Shown here: piece after piece, positions 1 to 11,001 of the stretch | How the letters are laid out: each line of letters begins with the position of its first letter | How positions within the stretch are numbered: the stretch's first letter is position 1 | Assembly (NCBI RefSeq): GCF_023856365.1 | Contig: NW_026042786.1 | Location: 34,560 to 98,559 of the forward strand | DNA from: Brienomyrus brachyistius | Taxonomy: Eukaryota > Chordata > Actinopteri > Osteoglossiformes > Mormyridae | Length of the DNA stretch: 64,000 nucleotides | Direction of reading: 5' to 3' | The notes under the pieces: model-generated | Told to the model about the DNA's origin: nothing | The model's database searches: none | Seen by the model: the letters and a program-made list of their open reading frames with translations, nothing else | Position numbers and translations under genes: made by a program

Positions 1-398
1 TATTGAAAATTAGGGCCATAGTATTGTCATCCATCCTGTCAGGGTATGGAAATACACTGAGGGTAAATGGCCTAATGCAGGAAGTGTCTTAATCCTATAA
101 CATCCAGCTGATTCAGGCTGTGGGGGACAGTGTAGTACTGCACTCTTCTGGCTGGGACCTTGAATAAATGAATGAATGTTACATTTATACAGCCCTTTTC
201 TAAGATACACAAAGAGCTTTACAGAAGCACTGGGGAGCCACTTCAACCCAAACGTGAGGCAGCAGGAGAGGGGGCCCAGGCAGAGAGAACAGCCAACAAG
301 ACGGGTGCTTCCACAGACAGGACGGGGGCCCCGGCAGACCAACGCTGACGACTCCTGGGACCAAGTCAACAGAGCAGCTGTCGTCATTGTGACTCACC
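1..398. other. Unassigned DNA with a LINE-like 3' tail motif
   Basis: No gene is seen here. Around 178-235 there is the phrase type 'atttatacagcccttttctaag...aaagagctttacag', which resembles 3' ends of fish LINE-type repeats, where a run such as TTTATATAGCGC...AAAGCGCTTTACA is common. Open frames here have no recognisable domains. Confidence 0.3.
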
Positions 399-685
399 CT
401 CATACATCCATCCATTGTCTAAACCGCTTATGCTACTGGGTCGCGGGGGGTCCAGAGCCTATCCTGGAAGGATCTGTGCACGAGGCAGGGAACAACCCAG
501 GACGGGGGGGCAGCTCATTGCAAGGCACATTCACACACCATTCACACACACATGCACTCCTACGGCCAATTTAGCAAGAGAGAACATGCAAACTCCCCAC
601 ACATGTGACCCAGGCGGAGACTCGAACCTGAGTCCCAGTGGTGGGAGGTAACAGTGCTAATCACTGCACCACCAAGCAGCCCCAC
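399..685 (-). repeat. tRNA-derived SINE copy (TGGA-tailed family)
   Basis: Read on the minus strand this is a copy of the dispersed repeat seen at 27495 and 30468. It has a Pol III-like head near 685, a middle with 'gtttgcatgttctc', and a 3' end with 'aagcggtttagacaatgg' followed by TGGA repeats near 399. The copies at 26262, 37171 and 58839 have the same orientation. The box B-like GGTTCGAGTC supports a tRNA origin. The family name is not asserted. Confidence 0.7.
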
Positions 686-1190
686 CCTCATACATGATTT
701 CTGATTCTTGATTTTAATCCCCTTTTCTGTTTTTGGCAACATATAAAGTGCTGTGAATGTCACTGTCAGATTGTCATATCATCCTCCAGTTGTCCCTTGT
801 CACCCTGGATGCACATTGAGTGTTTGCTAAATATTTTATCTTGTAGTGTTCCTGATTTTTTCCTGTGTTTTAATTTGCAATTCTCAAATTTCATGACTGG
901 CATCCGTGGGGACGATTAATTAAACCTGTTAACTCTGCACTTCAATTTCAAACTGTTGGTAACATGTGTACATATTTTTGTCTGATCTTTTCACCACCAG
1001 GTGGCGATATAGCAACTCCAGAGTTATTGATGGCTAGAACAAAAAAAACACAGTAACACAGAGGTGTAGCTAAAAATTCTGGTCCCCTGACAGAATGTCA
1101 CCTTGCGCCCTCTGTCGAATTTTACATTCTGTGAAAGAGATTTGTTGAGCCATCTTCCAATGTAATCCAATCCAGCTCTTTATTTGAAAA
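686..1190. other. No recognisable feature
   Basis: AT-rich sequence without a coding region or repeat that I can name. Confidence 0.5.
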
Positions 1191-2072
1191 GCACTTTAAA
1201 CAACCTTATGGACCAAAGTGCTGCACAAAGGAATAAATAAAAACATTCACACACTTAAAAACGAAGTAAAAGAAATTTAATAAAAACCAAAACATTCAAT
1301 GTGAGTAAAAGGCCATTAATAAAAATTTTAAAAAATCTATTAATTAATAAAGAAAAGGCTAAGATTAAAATAAGATTTACTATTAAAATTAACATCTCAC
1401 AATGTGTCAAAGGTGAAGGAGAAGAGATTAGAAGAGATTTAAAAACGGACAGAGGGGATTCCTCTCTAATGTGAAAAGGCAAGTCATTCCACATTTTAGG
1501 AGCTGCGACTGCAAAGGCTCGATCCCCTCTAAGCTCACGCTGAGTCTTAGGAACCGTCAGGAACAGCTGATCAGCTGACCTGAGAGAGCGGGTGGGGGTG
1601 TAAGGGTGAAGCAGCTCACACAGGTCAGATGGAGCAAGACCACTGAGGGCTTTAAAAGCAAATAACAGAATTTTAAAATGAATCCTAAAATGTACGGGCA
1701 GCCAGTGGAGTGAGGCTAAAATGGGGGAGACATGCTCATATTTCCATGTGCGGCAGCATTTTGAACCTTCTGGAGGTGAACAATAGTGGAGCCTCTAACC
1801 CCAACATAGAGGGCGTTACAGTGGTCCAAACTAGTAGTGACAAAAGAGTGGATTACTGTCTCAAAGTGCTGCCTAGAAAGAATTGGCTTTATTTTGGCCA
1901 ACTGCCTCAATTGTAAAAAGCTTGACTTGACAACTAACCTTATCTGAGTGTCAAACTTAAGGTTGGTGTCGACTTTAACCCCTAGGTGTGTGATGACTGG
2001 TTTACAATATTGTTCCAAGGAACCTAAAATTACAGTGGAGGTCAGAGGAGTGGAGTTACCAAAAACCAACAC
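1190..2072 (-). mobile_element. 5'-truncated L2-like LINE (reverse transcriptase C-terminus)
   Basis: On the minus strand 2072-1716 encodes the C-terminal third of a non-LTR reverse transcriptase (HLGVKVDTNLKFDTQI, then SLDHCNALYVGV and VQNAAA). The domain continues after a break with LHWLPVHFRIHFK-like and MWNDLPFHI-like peptides at about 1690-1440. The LYVG and WNDLP motifs are typical of L2/Maui-clade elements. The catalytic FADD region is absent, so the copy is 5'-truncated, as is usual for target-primed insertions. The 3' UTR near 1190-1230 carries the AAAGCACTTTA motif seen in other fish L2 tails. It also has an in-frame interruption near 1716. Confidence 0.8.
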
Positions 2073-3390
2073 TTCTGTCCATTACCTCCCCACTTCCTTG
2101 TTAGTTACAATATTTGTTCTGCATTACTGTACTGCTTTGGAGCCTTTTGATATTAAGGTGAATAACACAGGTGAAAAATTAAGGTGAAAAAAGAGACAGA
2201 TGCATTGACAGCAGTCGTGGCCACACTTTGGACTGGGAGTGTAAGAGCAAAGGAAACTGAATCCACTATGTTCTGTCCTGTAAATTTTTATTAAACACCA
2301 CATGACACACATACGAGTCCTGTTTTAACTTTCAGGGCTGATGGTCTGCAGCCTGGCTTGTGTTCTACAGTGCAGCGCAGGTGCAGTCACTGTGCTGAGC
2401 CCGGCGTTATATTAATGACGCAGCCTTTCACACTGACCAGTGAGAAATAACCTTGAAAATGACTGTGCTCTTTGTGGTTCTCCTTTTTTCTTACCACCAA
2501 GCAAGAGACTAAACATATTTTCTACTTATCAGTTATCAGAAATCAGAAATGTCATGCAGTAATCAGAGGTTAGACAGCAAGAATGACTTTTGTATTTTTA
2601 TCTTTTGTCAATCTTTTATCCAGCGACTACTAATTCTCATCGGGGTCTGGAGAGGGTGGGACCTGTCCCAGGAAGCACAGAGCACAGGCCTGCATGGGAT
2701 GCCATTCCACACAAGCAAAAACAATTAAGATGGTCAGATTTGCCTCACTGTGTGATTTTGACTGAAAGATGAACTAAGCACAGTCTTGTGTGTATAAAAA
2801 TGCGTAGATTCATTTAACTTTAACAATGAGATTCAGCAACATGACCTTATAGTGTTAATGATCGGTATCTTACTGGTATTAACTGAATTATGCAAAATTC
2901 TACATTATTCTATATTATTGCACCCAAATTGTTCATACTGACTAAATGTAATTACTGACATCCTGGACATACTCTGCTTTTTAGGTTTGAATTTAAAATG
3001 TTAGTAGACAAATTCATGCTGTCAATAACATCTCACTTGCTCACCCACTTTTAGATAAAAATACCCTTTGTGGTTTTTCTAGTGAAGCAGTGGGCCTGAG
3101 CTGAGGACCTGATGGTTGTGTGGTTTTCGCTCACTGAGAAGAGAGACACAAACACCCTGCTCTCAGTCGGTCAGTCTTCCTGTAAAATGCAGAGGTGAGA
3201 CTGCTAGTGGAAAATTACTGACTGCAGCGTCAACAACACATATAAACAGCAGCACAAACAAAATGTTCCACAAATGCAGGACATCTGTATGCTTACAGCA
3301 CACATCAGACACGCTGACCCTCAGCACTGAGCTCCTCCAGGCTCTGTGCTCTCCCTCTTCTCTTCAATTTCTACACAAATCACTGCTGCT
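2073..3390. other. Unassigned interval
   Basis: Mixed AT-rich DNA without a supported gene. The short open frame at 3116-3397 has no domain that I recognise. Confidence 0.4.
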
Positions 3391-3780
3391 CCAGTGAAGA
3401 TCCTGAATTTTGCAGGTGATACTACTGTGTTTGCCATCATAACTGAAGGTGATGAGTCTGCCTACAGACTGGAAGTCGTACAGCTGACCATCCAGTTCTG
3501 AACTCACATTATCCCAAATGTCCACATGCTTAGACTCCTCTCATCATCAGGGAGGAGCGTCCCTTGGCACTGTAGAGTAGATGGATGAGAGCAGGCTGAT
3601 AACAAGGCTGTCATCAATTTTATGTGACACCTCTCACCCCCCCAGCAGACTATGGAGGCCCGTAAGGGCAGCTCCTTCAGTAAGAGACTCAGACACCCGG
3701 CGTGTGACAGAACGGTACCGCAGGTCATTGGGCCCCACAGCAGTCAGGCTTTATAATCTGCACTCTGCTCATTGAACTTT
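3390..3780 (+). mobile_element. LINE 3'-end relic
   Basis: The plus strand reads as the tail of a non-LTR retrotransposon polyprotein. It has a segment resembling 'LLSSSGRS', an LSSILCDTSHPPSRL-like stretch at 3600-3650, then a segment rich in R and T ending in AVRLYN at about 3750. The pattern 'D.SHP...LF.LLPSGRRY...NSF.P.AI.LLN' is the usual C-terminus of several fish LINE families, and here it is broken by frame changes. Confidence 0.5.
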
Positions 3781-4720
3781 TCCCCTGTTCACTGTCTTCT
3801 GATACAGTTTCTATCTGCTGCTGATCTGCAATATTGTTCCTCCTTATTCACTGATGTGCAGTGTTGCATTGAGCCAGTGCATTATGCCCTGTGTGGCAGC
3901 TTCCTTTGGGAGGCTAATATCTGGCACATGAGCAATAATGTTACATGCAATAGGATTGTGTATAAGTTAAGGATTGTGTATAAGTTAATTTTAATATTCC
4001 TATAATATTCCTCTGTATGTAATATATTCTTATTTTTTGTTTCTATTATTACCCTATATTTATATATACATCCATTTATTTTACATTCATAATGATGTTG
4101 TTTGTTGTTTTGTGCCCCACTGCTCTTGTAACAAGCCTCAGTCTTGACTCTCCCTTTTAAGGTCTTGGCCTTAAATCACACTCGATATAGGTGGTGTCGT
4201 CCCCATCACCCTGACCAGGATACATGCTGTAAGATTAATGGATGGTGTTTATCTGTGTGATGAAAAAGAATGTGAATAAAACAAAAATGTACCATTATAA
4301 ATGGGAGCCCTAGGATGTGTGGTGGTTAGAGATGTGGACTGATGAGAATTTTGCTTTTCTAAAGTTCTGTTGTGAAAACTGTACATTCCGTTCCATGTAC
4401 AGTAGTGATATGTAGCAATCATGTGCTCCAGTCAAATGTCCAGCTGCATGAATAATAATGGTGGCTTGTTTGGATAAAATAACTTAGGCTGAATACTTGA
4501 AAGCGTGACCTGGGTGAGGTAGAGAGGAAACAGGGTCTTACAAGAAGCAGATATTGTTCTGTCTGTGTGGTTTTTACTCTTTGCAAAGTGAGTCCAGCAC
4601 AGTGCAGTCAGTGGGTCAGTCTTCCTGAGCTGCATCTAACCAGTGGAAACATCTGCAGCACTGCAGAGAAGCACTCAGCAGACAAACAAACCCAAACAGC
4701 TTACAGCTGTATGTCACTTT
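3781..4720. other. Unassigned interval
   Basis: AT-rich DNA. No gene, RNA or clear repeat is supported. Confidence 0.4.
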
Positions 4721-4721
4721 T

Positions 4722-4880
4722 GGACAGAGGTGGACAAAGTACACAACTTCACTACTTGAGTTAAGTATAGATACTCCTCGTCAAATAATACTCAAAGTTT
4801 TTCAGTTAATTTTTTACTTCAGTTAAAGTACTGGAGTATTTGCATCTAAAAATACTTAAGTATTCAAAAGTACATTATGT
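4722..4880. mobile_element. MITE-like repeat fragment
   Basis: The sequence 'gaggtggacaaagtacacaac' followed by alternating 'acttgagtta' and 'tacttcagttaaagtactgg' motifs is characteristic of a short non-autonomous fish DNA transposon. I cannot define both ends or a target duplication. Confidence 0.4.
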
Positions 4881-5108
4881 TTTAAATGCAAGACATTTTT
4901 CAGAACCTAATGACTCCTGAACACCCCACTGAATACACTGACTGGCTTGTACATCTTGTAGAATAAAAAGCTTGTGGAATATGATACAATGACTATAGAA
5001 ACACAACTGACATAACAAAAGTACAGCCATTGTCATTTTCATCTTATTTAACACCCCCCACCCCACTCACACAAAAGAGCATGGTAGTGTTCTTACAGAG
5101 CCGTAGCA

Positions 5109-5222
5109 GTGTGTGTGTGTGCATGTGTGCATGTGTGTTTGTGTGTGTGTGTGTCTATGTGTGTGTGTGTTTGTGTGTCTGTGTATGTTTGTGTGTGTGT
5201 CTATGTGTGTGTATGTTTGTGA
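5109..5222. repeat. (GT)n microsatellite
   Basis: Interrupted GT tract. Open frames over it on both strands are composition artefacts (CVCVCV or THTHTH). Confidence 0.9.
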
Positions 5223-5803
5223 GCCAAGTAACAAGACAGGGAGCAAGAAACAAAACTCCTCTTTCTTAATTATCCACATCGTTATTAACGACACAGGTAT
5301 ATATACAGGTACATATACAGGTACATGTATATACTCAAAAATACATCCAGAACACACAATTAAATGAAAAACGTAATTTAAGAACACTTGAAATTTTCAT
5401 TCAGTTTCTTTCATCTGTTTAATATAATCGATCAGTCCCTGTGCGTTTGCCCCAAACCATTCAGCATGGTACACAAGGGAGACAAGTAAGCATGTGTGAC
5501 ATCAAAGAACTGATTGCAGCAACTCAGCCTTTCCACAACATTAAAGCCGCTTATTCCCCCCCATGCCATGAAGAAATAATCTCTGTGGCTCCCCTCTCCC
5601 CCTCCCTCAGCCCCCAGTCTGGCTTGAACATTTGCACTTCCAGTAAAAATGCGCCCCAAACACACTGACACCAAACTCAGCACCGGTGCTCCGTAAAATC
5701 CCGTGATTCAGTCTCAGAAGCACTGGCTCCCCTGCCCTCCTCTGAACATTATTAAAGCTACACCCTGAACACTCTGTGTGACTGACATGAATGAGAAGCA
5801 TCT

Positions 5804-5929
5804 TTATTCATAATCTCTGTAGCGGAGGTCAGAATACAGAGTGTCATTATTCCCGTCTTTCTTCTGTCTCCTGGGTTTTGGCTTCTTAAGGTTCAGGGCA
5901 GCGTAATTCAGTGTGTCCTCGTCATGGCA
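5804..5929 (-). CDS. NITR terminal exon: ITIM cytoplasmic tail
   Basis: The acceptor TTTGTCTCCACAG ends at 5930. In the conserved frame the exon reads CHDEDTLNYAALNLKK..., then DTLYSDLRYRDYE and TAA. LNYAAL fits the ITIM consensus (I/V/L/S)xYxx(L/V); TLYSDL is an ITIM-like second site. This tail is diagnostic for inhibitory NITRs. The stop codon TAA (5806-5804) is embedded in AATAAA on the minus strand, so stop and poly(A) signal overlap. To reach this frame from exon 4 a phase-changing small exon is needed. A direct exon 4 to exon 5 splice would shift the frame and stop within three codons. Confidence 0.75.
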   Translation of the reverse strand, partial: CHDEDTLNYAALNLKKPKPRRQKKDGNNDTLYSDLRYRDYE

Positions 5930-6619
5930 CTGTGGAGACAAAGATGGCAGAATTGGATGGATCAAATCGGTTTGCTATTACCTATTTTCACAAATAGCAC
6001 TTAAAATGCTGATCCCAGGATGGAAATCAGTCTGAGGTTCATTTGTTTTACTGACGATTTGTAATTTGAAATATTTATTACATACTTGCTTGCGTGACCA
6101 TTCCACTTTTGATATATCACTGTTCTTTTCATCTGTTTAAAATATATAACACATCAATATATTATTTAATTTCGCACGGTATCATACCGTGGTCAGATAA
6201 CATTCCGAATTTTCAAGCAATCAACATCCTTTTTGTCTCAAAAATGAAAGTAAAAATGACTTCTGTCAATTTAAGTGTGCATGTTTGGATACGTGTCATT
6301 TGTTCTCATATATCATATATAATAAAATTGCTATAAAGGAGATCTTGGTAATAAAAGTTATTGATATGCAACTTATTGCAACATGTATATTTCAATAGAT
6401 TTTGCAAAATATGAAAGATATAATACAAAAATGTAAATCTTACAGTACAAAAAGGTTTATATAAATAAGGTGAGATTTAATAATGGATTTTAAAACTGTA
6501 TTACCTGCAAGAGTGGTTTTAATATGAAAATGTTATCTATCATAAAACAATTTTATATTTCTATAATTTGTTAAAATCTACATTTTGTCCTTCTGAGTGC
6601 ATAAAGCCGGGCAGCGTAC

Positions 6620-6739
6620 CTGCACAGTGTGTACAGGTCAGTTTACATCTTATACAAATGAGAGCAACGTTCAGAATAATGCTGCAAGATAAAACTATCA
6701 GCAAGCCAGAGTGAAGAGGATCCAGCAGCTTCTGAAAGC
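6620..6739 (-). CDS. NITR exon 4: transmembrane segment
   Basis: The acceptor TTTGTTACAG ends at 6740 and the donor G|GTACGC starts at 6619. The exon encodes a short stalk and a membrane span (HSGLLIVLSCSIILNVALIC) followed by basic residues (IRCKLTCTHC), i.e. a type I orientation. No acidic or basic residue lies within the span, unlike activating NITRs that pair with adaptor proteins through a charged residue. This fits the inhibitory tail found downstream. The incoming phase 1 matches exon 3. Confidence 0.75.
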
Positions 6740-6902
6740 CTGTAACAAAGAGATAGATTTCAGCATAATGATATAGAGACACATTTCCCATTTGCTTACA
6801 TTACATTAGTTAAAGATCAAATCGATAACACATTACAGCAGTTGTTTTGTAAATAGTCCATTTTTAACATGAACTTCTAGTATTTTGTATTTTAACAATT
6901 TA

Positions 6903-7083
6903 TATTAATATTTGAAATAATTATTAAATTAGGCTCCGGACCCCCCGCGACCCAATAGGATAAGCGGTTTGGAAAATGGATGGATGGATGGATATTAATA
7001 TTTGAAATAATTATTAAATTAGGCTCCGGACCCCCCGCGACCCAATAGGATAAGCGGTTTGGAAAATGGATGGATGGATGGAT
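6903..7083. repeat. 90-bp tandem duplication of a SINE tail
   Basis: Two near-identical 90-bp units (6903-6992 and 6993-7082), each holding 'aggctccggaccccccgcga' and 'aagcggtttgg' plus TGGA repeats. This is the 3' end of the TGGA-tailed SINE, duplicated with its AT-rich flank, within NITR intron 3. Confidence 0.85.
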
Positions 7084-7227
7084 AATTATTAAATTAACAT
7101 CTGTGTAATTTAATTTAAGCACTTAAATTAGAAAATTCATTACATTAAAAAAAGAAATAAATGTCTTAATAGCAGAATAAGCTAAATAAAACTTTGAAGC
7201 AGATATACTCTCCACACTGGGTGCTAC

Positions 7228-7635
7228 CATCTATATCCAGCTGTGTGCCGTTCCCAAACAGCATCTCCCCACACTGGGTGTTACCATCTATATCCAGCTA
7301 TGTGCCGTTCCCAAACAGCATCTCCCCACACATGGCCACAGCGCAGTAGTAAGTCCCAGCATCGGAGAGGCTGAGGTTCCCCTTGGGGAGGCTGTAGACG
7401 CAGCTCCGTGTAGGAGATCCAGCCTCAGGGCTCTTCTCACACTCATCACTGCTGTTTCCAGGGCTGTAAATGACTCCAGGAAGGGATTCTCCTGATCCAT
7501 GTCTGAACCAGTAAACACTGTGTTCTCCTGCACAGCTCCCAGTCTCTATCGTACACTGCAGGCTCACAGAGTCTCCTGGCTGCAATGTGTCAGACACAGG
7601 CTGCTGTACCACAGTCCTGCTGTTGGAGTCTTTAC
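7228..7635 (-). pseudogene. NITR exon 3: second Ig domain, stop in duplicated J segment
   Basis: The acceptor TTGCTTTTCAG ends at 7636; the two first bases complete a codon from exon 2. The domain has GDSVSLQC, VYWFRHGSGES (core tryptophan present), NLSLSDAGTYYCAVAMCGE and FGNGT, with the extra cysteine pair typical of NITR second domains. A 57-bp unit covering the J-like segment is present twice (7271-7327 and 7214-7270). The copy next to the domain reads FGNGT then TAG (7298-7300); the distal copy has CAG (7241-7243) and stays open as FGNGTQLDID. Each copy is followed by a usable donor: G|GTAACA at 7284 and G|GTAGCA at 7227. The stop lies in the exon with either donor. Confidence 0.8.
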
Positions 7636-8361
7636 CTGAAAAGCAAAATAGTCATGATGACAGCCCTTTGAGAATAACAATGGAAAATACAGATCCTCAA
7701 AAATTGTTCTTACAGATTTTTGGGAACTGAATCGATGTTCTTCTAGCCATCCAAGAAATCAGTAACTTCTTGGAGAACAGCTGACATTCTTCTCTCTTTT
7801 TATTGTATTACTGCTTATTAGTATATATCAGGTAACACTATACATTAACTGCACCTACATAATACCTAAATAAAAATTATATGATAATAACAAACATTAT
7901 AATCATATAATGTCTTGTATTAATGTATGAAGGTAGATGAATATAATTAATTTCAATTCAAAGAAATGAAGTGTGTAAAGTGTACTTTATATTTTCATGA
8001 TTTTCGTGACTTTACATTTGGTTTATGTTGCCCCTTTTCCACAGGAAGGTATTTATTGTTTTTGCATATTTAGCTCTTGATGTGTTTTGGTATTTTTGAG
8101 CATTTTGCTGTAGTACCTGCATAATTTAATTCAAGAGCCGAAGAGCTGTTTGCCCATTACTAGTTTGTCTATCTTTTAACATTAAAGAAAAAGTATACAT
8201 AGTAAAAGGAATTACTTGGTTTCGTAGTTCCTCCTATTTATTTTCTTATGCACACAAAAGTAAGTTTTTCCGTTCAACCATAGCACTACAGCGAAAAGCA
8301 AAACGTCATGGCAAATACAATTATGCTTTATTCCAATACACATTGCTAATTTTTCATTATT
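7636..8361. other. NITR intron 2, proximal unique part
   Basis: AT-rich intronic sequence between exon 3 and the hAT relic. No other feature was recognised. Confidence 0.5.
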
Positions 8362-8502
8362 ATTACATTTATTCAGCATAATATCTTCAAAGGTTTCATG
8401 ATTTAATTTGCAATCTTCTGGCCTGAAATCTTTTCCTGCTACACTGAAGACTCTCTCAGCGTGTGCAGAGAAAGCTGCAGCCAAAGGGTTGGCATCCTCT
8501 GA
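8362..8502 (-). mobile_element. hAT transposase C-terminal relic
   Basis: The minus strand encodes ANPLAAAFSAHAERVFSVAG followed by DFRPEDCKLNHETFEDIMLNKCN. This matches the hAT dimerisation region (S..SERVFS.AG...R..L....E...FLKCN pattern). Only about 45 residues are left, with no zinc finger or DDE part. It lies 100 bp before the retroviral 5' LTR in NITR intron 2. Confidence 0.75.
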
Positions 8503-8600
8503 TAAACATGGTTGGTTCAGGTATCGGTGACATTATGTGAACCTTTCATGGCAGGAATAGGGACTAGTTTGACTTTTGATGCAGGAAAAGTGTTTGGGAC

Positions 8601-8939
8601 TGTTAGGTTGAAGAAACAGTTGTTAATCATTTCTGTATGATCAGCAATGAGTGTAAATATATATGTATACGTTATTTCTTATCTTCTAGCCACATACTCT
8701 TAGCTATTGTACTCTAAGTAGGTGGTTAACAGCTGCCTACTTAGATAAGAATCTCACTTCCCTCTCTTGCGCCCCCCATTGACTATAAATAAAGAAGACA
8801 AGGGGAACCACCCTTTGTAACACATTCTGCTGTAGTTTGCATTGCAGAGAGTGTGGGTACCCTTGCAAGTAAAACTGTAACCTGTGTGTGTCTCATAAAT
8901 GTGGAGTTGGGGTGGAAACGCCGGGCGCTTTCCCCAACA
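8601..8939 (+). repeat. 5' LTR of the provirus
   Basis: 339 bp, starting TGTTAGG and ending CCCCAACA. No difference from the 3' LTR was found by reading the two side by side. TATAAATAAA at 8784-8793 is a good TATA box that also contains AATAAA; the R region would start near 8815. Confidence 0.95.
8784..8793 (+). promoter_or_regulatory. LTR TATA box overlapping an AATAAA
   Basis: TATAAATAAA in the LTR. It could act as TATA in the 5' LTR and as part of the poly(A) signal context in the 3' LTR (16099-16108). Confidence 0.6.
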
Positions 8940-8946
8940 TAGAATT

Positions 8947-8964
8947 TGGTCCTTCGAGCCGGAT
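8947..8964 (+). other. Primer binding site, tRNA-Tyr
   Basis: TGGTCCTTCGAGCCGGA begins seven bases after the LTR. Its complement ends in CCGGCTCGAAGGACCA, the 3' acceptor of eukaryotic tRNA-Tyr (whose 5' end is CCTTCGA). The match is 17 of 18; the last base differs. Confidence 0.85.
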
Positions 8965-9154
8965 CCGAGGAACCCCGAAGACGTCTCCAGTACGCCGAGA
9001 GAAGCGACACCGAAGTCTGTCGACAGCCACTCGAAGTCGGGTGCAAGAAAGACCTGTGATGTGAATTCGTCATCAGGCCGGTGGTTAGAACTGCGCTCGA
9101 CGTCTGGTGATGTCTGAAGGACCTCGGTGACGGATCAGAGAGCACACTATACAG

Positions 9155-9226
9155 GTGAGAGATATGGCACCTAAGTGAGTAGGTGGCCAAGTGAGAGATA
9201 CGGCACCTAAATAAGTAGGTGGCCAA
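9155..9226 (+). repeat. Leader 36-bp tandem repeat with splice donor
   Basis: Two 36-bp units (9155-9190, 9191-9226) starting GTGAGAGATA. The first follows CAG, giving a strong splice donor CAG|GTGAGA at 9155, suitable for the subgenomic env RNA. The second is CAA|GTGAGA. The region is where a packaging signal would be expected. Confidence 0.6.
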
Positions 9227-9530
9227 GACATGCATGTGGTTGAGGTTAGCCGAAATTAACCGGGAGAGAAAGTAGGCGTTGTTGGAAATATATACAGTGT
9301 TGTATGTGGATGTGTTTTTATAGGTTTTAGATTAACCTACACGATCCACCCTAAAAGCAACAACATACTGGTGACTGAAGGATCAAGGACGGGTTTCATC
9401 CCTGAAAACTAACACCGCTGCTCTAATAGGGAGCAGTAGAAGGCCGTGTTAGTGTCCTCCTGAGGTCTCATGCCAGAGACTTGCTTTTAGGATTTTTTAT
9501 TTTTTGTAGTGTATCCATTAAAAGGTAACA

Positions 9531-11001
9531 ATGGGTTTGAATCAAAGTAAACAAATGGAACTAGAGGGAGATGAGAAGTTTATGGAAGGATATAAGCCAG
9601 GATCAGGACAAATAAGTAGTCAGAGATGGAGGAAAAAAACATGGGTTTGAAGGAAAACTCCACACTCCAGATATATTAAAATTACAGGGAAACTTAAAAC
9701 TGGAGATGTTACAGACTACCAATAAGAAAGAAGGTAAAGACAGAAAAAAAGAATATGTTTTTTCTGATGCATGGTTAGAACAGAGTAAATTAAGAGATAA
9801 TAAAAGACAGCAAAAAAAGGGAAATAAGGAGAAAAAATTACAGGCGACTTTAATTACACTAGATGAGGAGACGGCAACAAAATCTTCTGCCGCTCCAGTT
9901 CCCTTACTGCCCCCACAAATTCCAATGATTGCGCCTGCACCAGTTCCAGCTGTAAATAGACGACAAATAGGAGGAGGGGAATCATCTCGAATGATGACCC
10001 GAGGGTCTAACCCTTCTCTGTATCCGTTAAAGGATCTGGAGACAAGTAAAGTACGCTGGCATCCAAAAAATGACACAGAACAGGAAGACTGGGAGAATGA
10101 TTTGGTGTGTCCACTCGTAGAAGTGGCAAATCCAAATCGAGGCCCAAATAATGCAGGACCCGAAACTATGTTAGTATATAGACCCTGGACCGCTGAGGAT
10201 AGAACAGCGGCTTTAAAAGGAATACCCCCGGTTGAAGAAGGGGTACCCGAGTTTTGGACTGCCATCCTAGAATTACAAAGTAGTTTTCATTTGAACGGCA
10301 GGGAAATGTATAGATGTCTCAGACAGTTGTTTACCCATAAATGGGGACGTGTAGCGGGAGACTTCACAGGACATGGTAATAATGATGAAGTCTTAGCACA
10401 TGACTCGCAGGAACTCATACAAGCATTACGAGACTTGCGAAACAGGGTAGAGACAGCCTTCGTAAGACGCGCAGACTATGGACGAATAGCGCAATGTAAA
10501 CAAAAAGATGGAGAGGAACCTGAGGATTTTATGGATAGAATGAGAGTTGTATTTAGAGGAAACTCAGGGATCCCATTTGATGAAGAGGCAGTAGGAGTGT
10601 ACCAACAACAGCTAAAACGAGCTTTTGTCGCAGGCCTAAAGCCCGAATTGCGAAAATATCTTGACAAACATTGGGTACATCAGAATACTGGTTCAGTCCA
10701 ACAAGCACTATAATATGCTCAACACGCGCAGAAAGCGCAGAAACAGGAAAAGACAGACACAATATTCAGCGCCTCAGAAGTAGTAGCGCTAGTGCAAATG
10801 AATCCTCCGGGGAGGGGAGGATTCAGAGGAAGGTCAAGAGGCCGAGGAAGGGGGAGAGGTGTTTTCAGAAACAATTACAGGAATTCGTCTCAGCAAGATA
10901 ACATTTGCTGGACATGCAGGAAACCTGGACACTTAGCTAGGAATTGTAGAGTAGGGAAACAACCATATAACCCAAACTCCATTGAAAACAATGATCAATG
11001 A
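9531..11001 (+). pseudogene. gag: Retroviral Gag (matrix, capsid, nucleocapsid), two lesions
   Basis: The likely start is the ATG at 9531, giving MGLNQSK; glycine at position 2 fits N-myristoylation. That frame ends at 9648-9650. The rest of gag is in another frame after the A-run at 9633-9639, so a one-base indel there is the likely break. From about 9652 the frame is open through a proline-rich region and a capsid-like region (RHPKN-type WHPKND, later EDFMDRMR and FVAGLKPELRKYL) to a TAA at 10711-10713. The same frame continues to an Arg-Gly-rich stretch and one zinc knuckle CWTCRKPGHLARNC (C-x2-C-x4-H-x4-C), ending at TGA 10999-11001. Gag assembles particles and packages RNA. No restored sequence is given. 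Confidence 0.9.

Noticed and set aside
5030..5387. Open frames over the GT repeat
   Set aside because: Cys/Val or Thr/His dipeptide runs from a microsatellite.
9603..10265. 220-residue minus-strand open frame
   Set aside because: Antisense to gag with no recognisable domain; a compositional shadow.
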